Assembly: GCA_019694555.1 (NCBI GenBank)
Contig: JAIBBS010000045.1
Coordinates: 1-48,556, forward strand
Source of the DNA: Nannocystaceae bacterium
Lineage (GTDB): Bacteria > Myxococcota_A > Polyangia > Nannocystales > Nannocystaceae
Length of the DNA: 48,556 nt
Direction of reading: 5' to 3'
The translations under genes were made by a program, and so were the position numbers. Below the pieces are notes generated by a model. That model was not told where the DNA came from and made no database searches. It saw only the letters and a list, made by a program, of their open reading frames with translations. Positions 21,385 to 28,652 of this stretch are shown here, piece by piece. The number at the start of each line of letters is the position of its first letter. Position 1 is the stretch's first letter.

Positions 21385-21391
21385 GGCGGGC

Positions 21392-22291
21392 ATGGAGCTG
21401 GCCTGGGACGACGTCCGCGTGGTCATGGCGCTGTTGCACACGCGCTCGCTCGCCGGCGCGGCGCGGCGGCTGGGGCTCGATCGCTCGACCGTGAGCCGTC
21501 GCGTCGGCGCGCTCGAGCGCGCGCTGGACCAGACCCTGTTCCTGCGCACGCGCGAGGGCCTGCGGCCGGCGGCGGCGCTCGAGCGGCTGCGGCCGCAGCT
21601 CGAACGCATCGATGCCGACATGCGTGCGCTGGTCGAGCTCGCGCGGCGCGGCGACGACCCGCTCGCCGACACGGTCCGCATCGCGACGACCGAGGCGCTC
21701 GCGGGCTTCCTGGTCGAGCGCGGCTTGCTCGAGGCCTGCACGCAGCACCCCGGTCTCGCGATCGAGCTGCTCGGTGGCAATCGGCCGCTCGACCTCGCGC
21801 GGGGCGAGGCCGACCTCGCGCTGCGCCTGCGCGGCGCCCGGGAGGCGTCGCTGCGCAGCCGCAGCATCGCGCGCATCGAGGTCGCGCTGTTCGCCGCACC
21901 GGCGTACTTGCAGCGCCGCGGGCTGCCGCGCGGCGACGACGATCTCGCGGGCCACGACGTGCTGGTTCCCGGGGGTGAGCTCGCCGCGTTGCCCGAGGCG
22001 CGCTGGCTCGCGTCGCGTGCGGGCGTGCGCGTGGTCTTGCGCACCAGCAGCATGCCGGCGCTGCTCGCCGCGGCGCACGCGGGCTTGGGCCTCGCACCGC
22101 TGTCGCGACCGTGGGCCGAGCTCGATCCCGGGCTGCAGCTGGTCGCGCCGCTGCCGAAGATCCCGGCGCGACCGCTGTGGTTGGTGCTGCAGCCCGAGGC
22201 CGCACGGCGTCCGGCGGTGCGGATGATCGCCGATCGCATCGCGCGGATCTTCGGTCAGCCCTCGCCGCCGCGGCGACCCGCGCGGGGCTAG
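21392..22291 (+). CDS. LysR-family transcriptional regulator
   Basis: A 299-residue regulator. The winged helix-turn-helix occupies residues 1-60 (LHTRSLAGAARRLGLDRSTVSRRV, then ALERAL and FLRTREGL). The effector-binding domain runs from about residue 90 and keeps the usual two-lobed pattern ending GLGLAPLSRPWAELDP. Members act as tetramers and usually control a divergent neighbour, here the MDR oxidoreductase. The palindrome TGCATCGC-T-GCGATGCA in between is the obvious candidate site. The stop overlaps the convergent murE stop by 4 nt. Confidence 0.93.
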   Translation: MELAWDDVRVVMALLHTRSLAGAARRLGLDRSTVSRRVGALERALDQTLFLRTREGLRPAAALERLRPQLERIDADMRALVELARRGDDPLADTVRIATTEALAGFLVERGLLEACTQHPGLAIELLGGNRPLDLARGEADLALRLRGAREASLRSRSIARIEVALFAAPAYLQRRGLPRGDDDLAGHDVLVPGGELAALPEARWLASRAGVRVVLRTSSMPALLAAAHAGLGLAPLSRPWAELDPGLQLVAPLPKIPARPLWLVLQPEAARRPAVRMIADRIARIFGQPSPPRRPARG

Positions 22292-23799
22292 CAGCGAAGC
22301 AGCAGCGCGTCGCGGGCGTGCTCGCGATCGTCGAAGTGATGCTTCTGGGTGCCGACGATCTGATAGTCCTCGTGGCCCTTGCCGGCGATCAGCACGAGGT
22401 CATCGTCGTGCGCGTCGGCGATCACGCGTGCGATGGCGCGGGCGCGGTCGCTCTCACGCACGACCTTGCGTCGCAGCGTGTCGTCGAGCTCGGCCAGCAT
22501 CGCGTCGACGATGGCCTCGGGCGGCTCGGTCCGCGGGTTGTCCGAGGTGGCCCAGAACACGTCGGCGTCGCGCGCCGCGATGCTGCCCATGCGCGGGCGC
22601 TTGCTGGGATCGCGATCGCCACCGCAGCCGAGCACCACGTGCAGGCGTCCGCGCACCAGCGGCCGCAGCACTGCGAGCGTGCGTTCGACCGCGTCGGGGG
22701 TGTGCGCGTAGTCGACCAACACCACCGGCCCGCGCACGCCCTCGACCGCGACCGGCTCGAGCCGCCCGGGCGCACCGTGGCTGCGCGACAGCGCCGCGGC
22801 GATGGTCGGCAACGGCAGCTGCAGCGCGATCGCGAGGCCGGTCGCGACCAGGACGTTGTCGAGGTTGAAGGGGCCCAGCAGCGGCGTGTCGAGCTGCAGC
22901 TCGCCCACCGGCGTCTGCACGCGCGCGCGCGTGCCGGTGGCGGTGAACACGACCTCGTGTGCGACCACGTCCGCGGCGGTGTCGCGCTTGGACGCCGACC
23001 ACGCGCGCGCGCCGTGCTCCGCCGCTGCACGAAGGAACGTCGCGGCCGCGGGTTGATCGTCGATCGCCGCGATCGCGATGCCGTCGTCGCGCAGGTACGT
23101 GCGCGCGAGCAGGCACTTGGCCTGCAGGTACTCGTCCATGTCACGGTGGAAGTCGAGGTGATCCTGGCTGAAGCTGGTCAAACCCACGCCGTGGAAGCGC
23201 AGCGGCGCCACCCGGGCCTGCGCGAGCGCGTGCGACGACGCCTCCATCACGACGCAGCGGCCGCCGCGGTCGCGGGTGTCTGCAAGCAACGCCTGCAGCT
23301 CGAGCGGGAACGGCGTGGTGAAGGCCGCGCGATCCTCGTGGTCGACCAGCCAGTTGCCGGTGGTGCCCAGGCGCGCGTGGGCGATGCCGGCGTCGCGCAG
23401 CATCGCGCCGACCAGGTGTGCGGTCGTGGTCTTGCCGTTGGTGCCGGTGACCGCGGCCAGCCGCAGCGACTCGCCGGGATCGCCGTGCGCGTGCGCGGCG
23501 ATGCTCGGCAGCGCAGCCCAGGTGTCGCGCACGATCACGTGCGGGCCTGCGGGAGGCTGCTGCGCGGCGTACTGCGCGGTGACGACGGCCGCCGCGGCGC
23601 CGCGACCGATGACGTCGGGCACGAACGCATGGCCGTCGTGCGAGCCGCCCGCGAGCGCGACGAACAGCATGCCCGCGCCGACGCGGCGCGAGTCCGCGGT
23701 CACGCCGGTGATCGGCGTGGCGGGGTCGCAGTCGACCAGGATCGCGTCGGGCACGTCGCGCAGCAGCGCACCCAGGGACAGCGAGGTCGCAGTCGTCAC
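22288..23799 (-). CDS. murE: UDP-MurNAc-L-Ala-D-Glu--meso-DAP ligase
   Basis: A 503-residue Mur ligase. The ATP loop is GTNGKTTT at residues 119-126. The DNPR motif around residues 420-423 (TSDNPRTEPPEAIVDAM) is diagnostic for selecting meso-diaminopimelate rather than lysine. VDYAHTPDAVERTL and LIAGKGHEDYQI are also family hallmarks. The start is GTG, 4 nt after the stop of the upstream lipoprotein gene (TGA-CGCC-GTG), so it is probably translated from a transcript shared with that gene. It lies in canonical dcw order between ftsI and murF, with other genes on both sides. Confidence 0.97.
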   Translation of the reverse strand: MTTATSLSLGALLRDVPDAILVDCDPATPITGVTADSRRVGAGMLFVALAGGSHDGHAFVPDVIGRGAAAAVVTAQYAAQQPPAGPHVIVRDTWAALPSIAAHAHGDPGESLRLAAVTGTNGKTTTAHLVGAMLRDAGIAHARLGTTGNWLVDHEDRAAFTTPFPLELQALLADTRDRGGRCVVMEASSHALAQARVAPLRFHGVGLTSFSQDHLDFHRDMDEYLQAKCLLARTYLRDDGIAIAAIDDQPAAATFLRAAAEHGARAWSASKRDTAADVVAHEVVFTATGTRARVQTPVGELQLDTPLLGPFNLDNVLVATGLAIALQLPLPTIAAALSRSHGAPGRLEPVAVEGVRGPVVLVDYAHTPDAVERTLAVLRPLVRGRLHVVLGCGGDRDPSKRPRMGSIAARDADVFWATSDNPRTEPPEAIVDAMLAELDDTLRRKVVRESDRARAIARVIADAHDDDLVLIAGKGHEDYQIVGTQKHHFDDREHARDALLLRC

Positions 23800-23803
23800 G
23801 GCG

Positions 23804-24550
23804 TCACTTGGGCGCGCTGGCCAGCGCGGTGGTGGTGAGCGCCACGAGTCGCGGCGCCTCCTTGATCAACAGCTCGAGATCGACGGTGCGTTTGGTGCGG
23901 TAGACCAGCCCGACCAGATGGGTGTCGCTGCGCCACGTCAGCAGGTACGCGCGCTCGTCGATCGACGTTCCCGCGTCGAGGCGGTTGAGCTGGCTGAAGC
24001 CGACCTTGAGGCCGTCGATGACCTCGACCCGCGGCATGCCCGAGATCGCCTTGTCGACGTCGGCGGGGTCGCGACCCTCGAGGCTCTGGTAGATGGGCTC
24101 GACCGCGGTGTCGCTGTCGACCGCGGCGTTGACGGTCTTGCCGATCTCGAGCGCGACCGGGGCGACCTGCTGGCCCTTGGCGATCACGGCGTTGATGTCG
24201 ACCTCGCTCGCGGTCTGCGACAGCCACGCCAGCGCCGACTTGCTCAGCTCACCGGTGTCGCTGAGCCCGGCCCACGCGCGTGCGGTCGCGGCGGTGGTGT
24301 CGTCGACGGCCTTCTTGGCCGCATCGAGTGCGTCACTCGCCTTCTTGCCCGCGTCGTCGGCGACGTCGCCCGCGGCCTTCTTCGCGTCCTCGACCGCCTT
24401 CTGGGTCTTGTCGGCGGCCTGCTGCGCGGTCTTCTCGGCCTGCTTGGCCGCGTCGTTGACCTTCTTCGTCGTGTCATCGCACGCGGCCAGCGACGCCAAC
24501 GTGCACAGCAACAACCCACACAGGCGACCCGCGCCGCGGTGCTCGATCAT
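23804..24550 (-). CDS. Lipoprotein with long amphipathic helix repeats
   Basis: A 248-residue lipoprotein starting MIEHRGAGRLCGLLLCTLASLAAC. Residues 25-95 form an Ala/Lys/Asp/Gln-rich helical region with 11-residue-like periodicity (AAKQAEKTAQQAADKTQKAV, DAKKAAGDVADDAGKKASDA), resembling apolipoprotein or LEA helices and likely coiled coil or surface-binding. A globular C-terminal domain of about 130 residues follows, unrecognised. ATG 24562 overlaps the TGC-TATGCT promoter element, so ATG 24550, 7 nt after it, is preferred. murE follows after 4 nt in the same direction, so this protein is co-expressed with peptidoglycan synthesis. Confidence 0.82.
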   Translation of the reverse strand: MIEHRGAGRLCGLLLCTLASLAACDDTTKKVNDAAKQAEKTAQQAADKTQKAVEDAKKAAGDVADDAGKKASDALDAAKKAVDDTTAATARAWAGLSDTGELSKSALAWLSQTASEVDINAVIAKGQQVAPVALEIGKTVNAAVDSDTAVEPIYQSLEGRDPADVDKAISGMPRVEVIDGLKVGFSQLNRLDAGTSIDERAYLLTWRSDTHLVGLVYRTKRTVDLELLIKEAPRLVALTTTALASAPK

Positions 24551-24557
24551 GCGCTGC

Positions 24558-24566
24558 AGCATAGCA
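24558..24566 (-). promoter_or_regulatory. Extended -10 element of lipoprotein-murE transcript
   Basis: TGC-TATGCT on the minus strand ends 7 nt before the ATG at 24550; it is identical to the element before the gene at 18509. Confidence 0.6.
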
Positions 24567-24601
24567 GCGCACGGCGTCACGGCGCGGGTGCAACGCTCGA
24601 A

Positions 24602-25225
24602 TCAGGCGCCGCCGGAGCTTCCGCCGCCGCTGCCGCCGCTGCTGCCACCGCCACCGCCGCACGCCGTGTCGGCGGCCTCGAACTCGGCCTGGCAGGCGCT
24701 CTGGTCCATCAGCGCGGCGCAGTCGGCCTGCGAGAGGCACGAGTACAGGTCCTCCGCCGCCGCGGCGCAGCCGGCATAGGTCTCCTCGAGACCGAAGGTG
24801 TACGCGCAGTACTGCTCGAGCATCTGGGCGTAGCGCGCGTACTTCGGGAAGCACTCGACGTAGTGGTTGGCGAAGTCGGTGCACGCCTGCGGCACGTCGC
24901 CGCCGGTCGAGTCCGCCGAGGTGTCCGTGGCCGACGCGCTGTCGGTGGCCGAGGCGCTGGCGCTGTCGGTGGCCGACGCGCTGGCGCTGTCGGTGGCCGA
25001 CGCGCTCGCCGAGGCGGAGGCGCTCGCCGAGGCCGACGCGCTGTCGGTGCCCGCGCTGTCGGTGGCGGACGCGCTGGCGCTGGCGCTGGCGCTGTCGGTG
25101 GCGGAGGCGGAACCGCCGGTGCTGCCATCACCGTTCGAGTCGTCACCGCTGATGATGCAGCCCAGCGGCATCGCGCTCAGCGACAAGAGGAAGGTCAGGG
25201 ATTGGTTACGCAGGTCGAAGTGCAT
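24602..25225 (-). CDS. Eight-cysteine lipoprotein B with Ser/Ala stalk
   Basis: A 207-residue lipoprotein, paralogue of the one at 16575. Signal SLTFLLSLSAMPLGC has the lipid-modified Cys at residue 23, exactly as in the paralogue. The stalk is a different low-complexity string, (Ala-Ser/Thr-Asp-Ser)-type repeats encoded by near-identical DNA repeats at about 24904-25110. The head carries eight cysteines spaced C-x9-C-x14-C-x12-C-x9-C-x5-C-x8-C-x10-C and the core CFPKYARYA. It ends in a Gly/Ser tail. Likely outer-surface; no known family recognised. TACAGT on the minus strand 11 nt upstream is the probable -10. Confidence 0.85.
   Translation of the reverse strand: MHFDLRNQSLTFLLSLSAMPLGCIISGDDSNGDGSTGGSASATDSASASASASATDSAGTDSASASASASASASASATDSASASATDSASASATDSASATDTSADSTGGDVPQACTDFANHYVECFPKYARYAQMLEQYCAYTFGLEETYAGCAAAAEDLYSCLSQADCAALMDQSACQAEFEAADTACGGGGGSSGGSGGGSSGGA
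24904..25110 (-). repeat. Low-complexity Ser-Ala coding repeat
   Basis: Imperfect repeats built from GCGCTGTCGGTGGCC-like units (plus strand) encode the Ser/Ala/Asp stalk of lipoprotein B. Expected to vary in length between strains. Confidence 0.75.
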
Positions 25226-25236
25226 GGGGGTGCCAG

Positions 25237-25242
25237 ACTGTA
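25237..25242 (-). promoter_or_regulatory. -10 element of lipoprotein B gene
   Basis: TACAGT on the minus strand lies 11 nt before the ATG at 25225. Confidence 0.4.
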
Positions 25243-25330
25243 GACGCCGGCTCCACGTCGGCGCAACCGCCATCGACGGTTTTTTCCAGCCGCGACGGTG
25301 GCGAGCGTCCCGAAACCGTGCTCGCGATCA

Positions 25331-25356
25331 CCCCCGCGCGAACGCAGTCGCGGGGG
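25331..25356 (-). terminator. Hairpin downstream of lipoprotein at 25366
   Basis: Perfect 8-bp stem CCCCCGCG / CGCGGGGG with a 10-nt loop, 9 nt past the stop. Confidence 0.6.
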
Positions 25357-25365
25357 ACGAGGGCC

Positions 25366-26034
25366 TCACTGTCCGATTGCGACCGCCTGCACGACCATCG
25401 GCTCGACCTGACCAGTCGCAGCTTGGCTGGGGACCACCGACATCGTGTGCCAGCGATCGTGGCCGTCGGCATCGGTGCCGCGGATGGTCTCGCCCGTGCT
25501 CGCGATGACCGTGGGTTGCACGTCTTCGTCGCACTGCGCGGTCTGGGCGGTGGGCAGCGGCCCGAACAGCAGCGTGCCCTCGCTGAGATCGCCCGCGAGC
25601 TCGTAGGTGACCGCGAGCTGGTGCACGCTGTCGAAGCGCTGGGTGATCCACACGATGCTGCACGCGGTGTGATCGATGGCATCGCCGCACAAACGCGTCT
25701 TCCAGCCCTCACCGCCGGTCGAGCCATCGCCGAACACCAGCTGACCGAAGTTGCCGTACTGCCGCATCTGCGGGTTGGCGTCGTAGAAGCTGCTCAGGCA
25801 CGGGCCGTACTCGAGCGTCGCGACCACGGTCTGGGTCCCGGCGAACAGCGCCGCGTCGCCGGTGAACCGCAGCGCGACGAACCCGTGGGTCAGCGCGTCG
25901 TCGTCACCGCCGGTGCTGTCGCCCCCGCCTCCGCCCTCACCGGCGGGGTCCTTGGCGTCACCGCAGCCCCAAAGGGCGACCACGGTCGCGGCGGTCGACA
26001 ACAGGCGGGCGTGGGGTCGAAGACGGCGATGCAC
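25366..26034 (-). CDS. Hypothetical lipoprotein
   Basis: A 222-residue lipoprotein with signal STAATVVALWGC. A short Gly/Asp linker (GEGGGGGDSTGGDDD) precedes a beta-rich domain with four cysteines (YGPCLSS, TRLCGDA, TACSIV, AQCDED), possibly two disulfides. No family recognised. The start is GTG at 26034; TACCAT on the minus strand lies 11 nt upstream. A GC-rich hairpin follows the stop. Confidence 0.78.
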   Translation of the reverse strand: MHRRLRPHARLLSTAATVVALWGCGDAKDPAGEGGGGGDSTGGDDDALTHGFVALRFTGDAALFAGTQTVVATLEYGPCLSSFYDANPQMRQYGNFGQLVFGDGSTGGEGWKTRLCGDAIDHTACSIVWITQRFDSVHQLAVTYELAGDLSEGTLLFGPLPTAQTAQCDEDVQPTVIASTGETIRGTDADGHDRWHTMSVVPSQAATGQVEPMVVQAVAIGQ

Positions 26035-26045
26035 GACGAGCGTGC

Positions 26046-26051
26046 ATGGTA
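26046..26051 (-). promoter_or_regulatory. -10 element of lipoprotein at 25366
   Basis: TACCAT on the minus strand, 11 nt before the GTG start. Confidence 0.4.
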
Positions 26052-26095
26052 CCTCCGCGATCGCGCCATCGAGAAGCGCGATCGTGGCAGCGCGG

Positions 26096-26887
26096 TCAGC
26101 GGTAGGCGCCCGCGGCGTGCCCGATCGCCGCGGCGAGCTCGACCGGCAGCTCGTGCTGGTCCCACAGCTGGCAGATCGAGTGGGTGTCGGTGGGCGAGGG
26201 GCGCGAGCCGGCGCGCACGATCGCGCTGCCGGCAGGCGGCAGCGCCGCGCCGGGCACCGCCGTGGCCGCGGCCTCGATGCGGGTCAGCGCGATCTCGGGT
26301 CCGTTGCAGCCCAGGGTCAGCAGCGCGCCGGTCCAGCGCAGCCGCTCGATCGCGAAGCGCTGCGGCAGTGCGCTCGCGTCGGCGCCGAAGCGCTCGCGCA
26401 GCACGGGTCCGCGCAGCCCGACCCAGGTCGCATCGCCGCAGTCGACCAGCAGCAGCGTCATCGCGCCGGCCTCGACGAAGGCCCATGCCCGCGTCGCGAC
26501 GAAGGCCAGCGCCTCGAGCTGCGCGCGGCCGCTGGTCTCGATCTCGAGCTCGCGCTCCACCGCGGCCGCGATCGCACGGGTGTGCGCCGAGCCCGACAGC
26601 CGCAACGCCGGCGCGATCGCGGCGCGCACGACCAGCCACGCGGTCGCACCTGCGCCGGCGCACAGCATCACGCCGCCGGGCCCCAGCGGCGGCGGGCCAT
26701 CGAACCACTTGCCCAGCCAGTAGTTCGCCAGCGTGGCACCGATCGCGAGCAGCGCGAAGGCACCGAAGCCCGAGCCCAGCTCCTGACCATCGAACGCGAG
26801 CGCAGCGAAGCGCGAGCCCTCACCGGCCAGCAGCCGCTGCTGCCGACGGGCCGTGAGCCGCCGCGTCGTCCGCTGCAGTCCCGCCAC
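26096..26887 (-). CDS. Hypothetical membrane protein
   Basis: A 263-residue protein with two adjacent membrane helices, about residues 40-61 (FGAFALLAIGATLANYWLG) and 71-95 (GGVMLCAGAGATAWLVVRAA). A cytoplasmic domain of about 165 residues follows. No motif recognised. The start is GTG at 26887. TGC-TAGTCT lies 6 nt upstream and a hairpin separates it from the previous minus-strand gene, so it has its own promoter. Confidence 0.72.
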   Translation of the reverse strand: MAGLQRTTRRLTARRQQRLLAGEGSRFAALAFDGQELGSGFGAFALLAIGATLANYWLGKWFDGPPPLGPGGVMLCAGAGATAWLVVRAAIAPALRLSGSAHTRAIAAAVERELEIETSGRAQLEALAFVATRAWAFVEAGAMTLLLVDCGDATWVGLRGPVLRERFGADASALPQRFAIERLRWTGALLTLGCNGPEIALTRIEAAATAVPGAALPPAGSAIVRAGSRPSPTDTHSICQLWDQHELPVELAAAIGHAAGAYR

Positions 26888-26893
26888 GCGGTC

Positions 26894-26902
26894 AGACTAG
26901 CA
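26894..26902 (-). promoter_or_regulatory. Extended -10 element, predicted leaderless start
   Basis: TGC-TAGTCT on the minus strand ends 6 nt before the GTG at 26887 and directly follows the terminator hairpin of the upstream gene. Confidence 0.6.
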
Positions 26903-26907
26903 GCCGT

Positions 26908-26925
26908 GCTCGCGGCTCCGCGAGC
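26908..26925 (-). terminator. Hairpin downstream of lipoprotein at 26940
   Basis: Perfect 7-bp stem GCTCGCG / CGCGAGC with loop GCTC, between two minus-strand genes. Confidence 0.5.
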
Positions 26926-26939
26926 CCGATGACACCGAT

Positions 26940-28592
26940 TCACGGCGCGGACGGGTTGAACAGCGCGTCGTCGCAGCGGTTGCGACACGCCTGCGGTGGG
27001 CTGGCGGCGAACTCGGTCGCGCCCAGCTGTGTCACCGCGGTCGCGGTCACGCGCAGCAATTCGACCACGTCGTCGTCGCCGCCGACCTCGACGAACAGCG
27101 CTTCGTCGCTCCACCGCCGCACCCGGAGTCGCGCGCCGCGCCGCTTGGCCTGGCGCGACAGCACGCGATGATCGCTGCCGTCGAGCACGATGATCTCCCA
27201 CGACTTGCCGCAGGGCCCGTGGTCGCTGAGGAACGCCCTGCGTCCGCTGCCGAGGTCGCAGACCATCCACTCGGCGGGCTTCTCGGGCGGCTTGGTGCCG
27301 GTGGCGCGGGCGAACACCGCCATGGTGTCGTCGGCGCCCACGGTGCAGCCGCCCGGTGGACGGTTGATCGGTGCGCCGCCGCGCGGCGTGGCCTGTCGCT
27401 CGATCGCCCACTCGTCGAGCGTCGCGGGGCCTTCGACGCCGGACAGCCGCTGCGTGCGACGGTGACGCAACGTGTCGCCCTCGAGCACGACACCGGCCAG
27501 GCGCGCGGTGACGTCGTCGACGTAGCCGTTGACGAAGCCGAGGCCGTCGAGCTTGCGGAACACCTGGCCACCCAGACCGCCGAGATCGCCCACGGGCGCG
27601 GGCACCCGCGTGGTGCGATCGAGCAGGTAGTACTCGCCGCGGTGCGTGCGACAGTCGGTGGCGCCCAGCGACTCGACCAACACGATGCGGTCCTCGCCGC
27701 GACCGAACACGGCGGTGCCGGGCATGACGCGGCGATGGCCGCCGTCGTCGGCGACGGTCTCGAGGAACGACGGACCGCGCTCCCAACGATCACGGCCCGA
27801 GCTCCATGCGGGCCCGTCGTGCTGCACGACGATGCGCGCGGGGTCGAGCTCGAGCGGTTCGCGTGCGACCCCGCCGAGCCCGAACAGCTCCATCTCCGCA
27901 ACCCATAGCTCGCCGCGCTTGGGTCCGTGGGTCGCGAGCACCTCGAGCGACAGCGACGTGGTCTCGACCGGCTTGCCGAACACGATGTAGCCGTAGTCGG
28001 CACCGTCGGGCAGTTCGACGTCGACCCAGCCCGCATCGGTGTGCACGCGCAGCTGCGCGATGCGGGGGTGCTTGGCGAACTCCTTGCCCTCGGCGGCGGC
28101 GTACAGCCGCACCGCCTGCAGCTGCGCGGTGCCGGTGAGGTGGGCACCGACCACGCACGGACGATACGGATCGAGCGCACAGGTCCAGGCCGTGCGCAGA
28201 TCGTCGTCGCGCAGCGCCCGGGTCTCGGCGGTCGTCTCGGCCGCCCACGACGGCACCTCGATCGCGGCCGCGAGCGCGTGCATGCCCGTCAGCAGCGAGA
28301 GGTTGAAGCCCAGGTGCGTGGCGCCGCGCGCCGCGAACGGCAGCTTCTTCTTGGCCCGCAACAACGGCGGCAAGTGCTCGGGCTCGCTCGGCGTGCTGGG
28401 CTTGGCCACCGGCGCGGTCGGCTCGGGCGCGCCGGTGGCCGGCGGCGACTCGGGCTCCTCGATCGCTGCGGGCTCCTCGTCGGCGCTCGAGTCGAAGCGC
28501 GCGCGCACGCGATCGACGAGATCGCAGCCGCCACCGAGCGGCGCGCACGCGCCCGCCAGGGCCCAGACGGCGGCGCGTCGGCGCGTGATCAT
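26940..28592 (-). CDS. Large lipoprotein with discoidin-like segment
   Basis: A 550-residue lipoprotein. Signal AAVWALAGACAPLGGGC, then an acidic/Pro-rich linker (EEPAAIEEPESPPATGAPEP). A segment at about residues 120-240 (LRDDDLRTAWTCALD, LQAVRLYAAAEGKE, SLSLEVLATHGPKRGELWVAEMELFG) has the layout of a galactose-binding/discoidin-type jelly roll. The rest is beta-rich and looks like repeated blades (LVESLGATDCRTHRGEYYLL, MAVFARATG, WMVCDLGSGRRAFLSDHGPCG). Probably periplasmic or surface carbohydrate- or protein-binding; not assignable. GTG 28595 precedes the chosen ATG. It is divergent from the GT-C-like gene. Confidence 0.78.
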   Translation of the reverse strand: MITRRRAAVWALAGACAPLGGGCDLVDRVRARFDSSADEEPAAIEEPESPPATGAPEPTAPVAKPSTPSEPEHLPPLLRAKKKLPFAARGATHLGFNLSLLTGMHALAAAIEVPSWAAETTAETRALRDDDLRTAWTCALDPYRPCVVGAHLTGTAQLQAVRLYAAAEGKEFAKHPRIAQLRVHTDAGWVDVELPDGADYGYIVFGKPVETTSLSLEVLATHGPKRGELWVAEMELFGLGGVAREPLELDPARIVVQHDGPAWSSGRDRWERGPSFLETVADDGGHRRVMPGTAVFGRGEDRIVLVESLGATDCRTHRGEYYLLDRTTRVPAPVGDLGGLGGQVFRKLDGLGFVNGYVDDVTARLAGVVLEGDTLRHRRTQRLSGVEGPATLDEWAIERQATPRGGAPINRPPGGCTVGADDTMAVFARATGTKPPEKPAEWMVCDLGSGRRAFLSDHGPCGKSWEIIVLDGSDHRVLSRQAKRRGARLRVRRWSDEALFVEVGGDDDVVELLRVTATAVTQLGATEFAASPPQACRNRCDDALFNPSAP

Positions 28593-28632
28593 CACGCCCT
28601 TCTTATCAGGCTCTGCGCGCGGCCGCGACGGG

Positions 28633-28638
28633 TATGCT
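28633..28638 (+). promoter_or_regulatory. -10 element of GT-C-like gene
   Basis: TATGCT lies 14 nt before the GTG at 28653, in a 60-bp divergent intergenic region. Confidence 0.4.
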
Positions 28639-28652
28639 TGCCCTGGCGCAAC

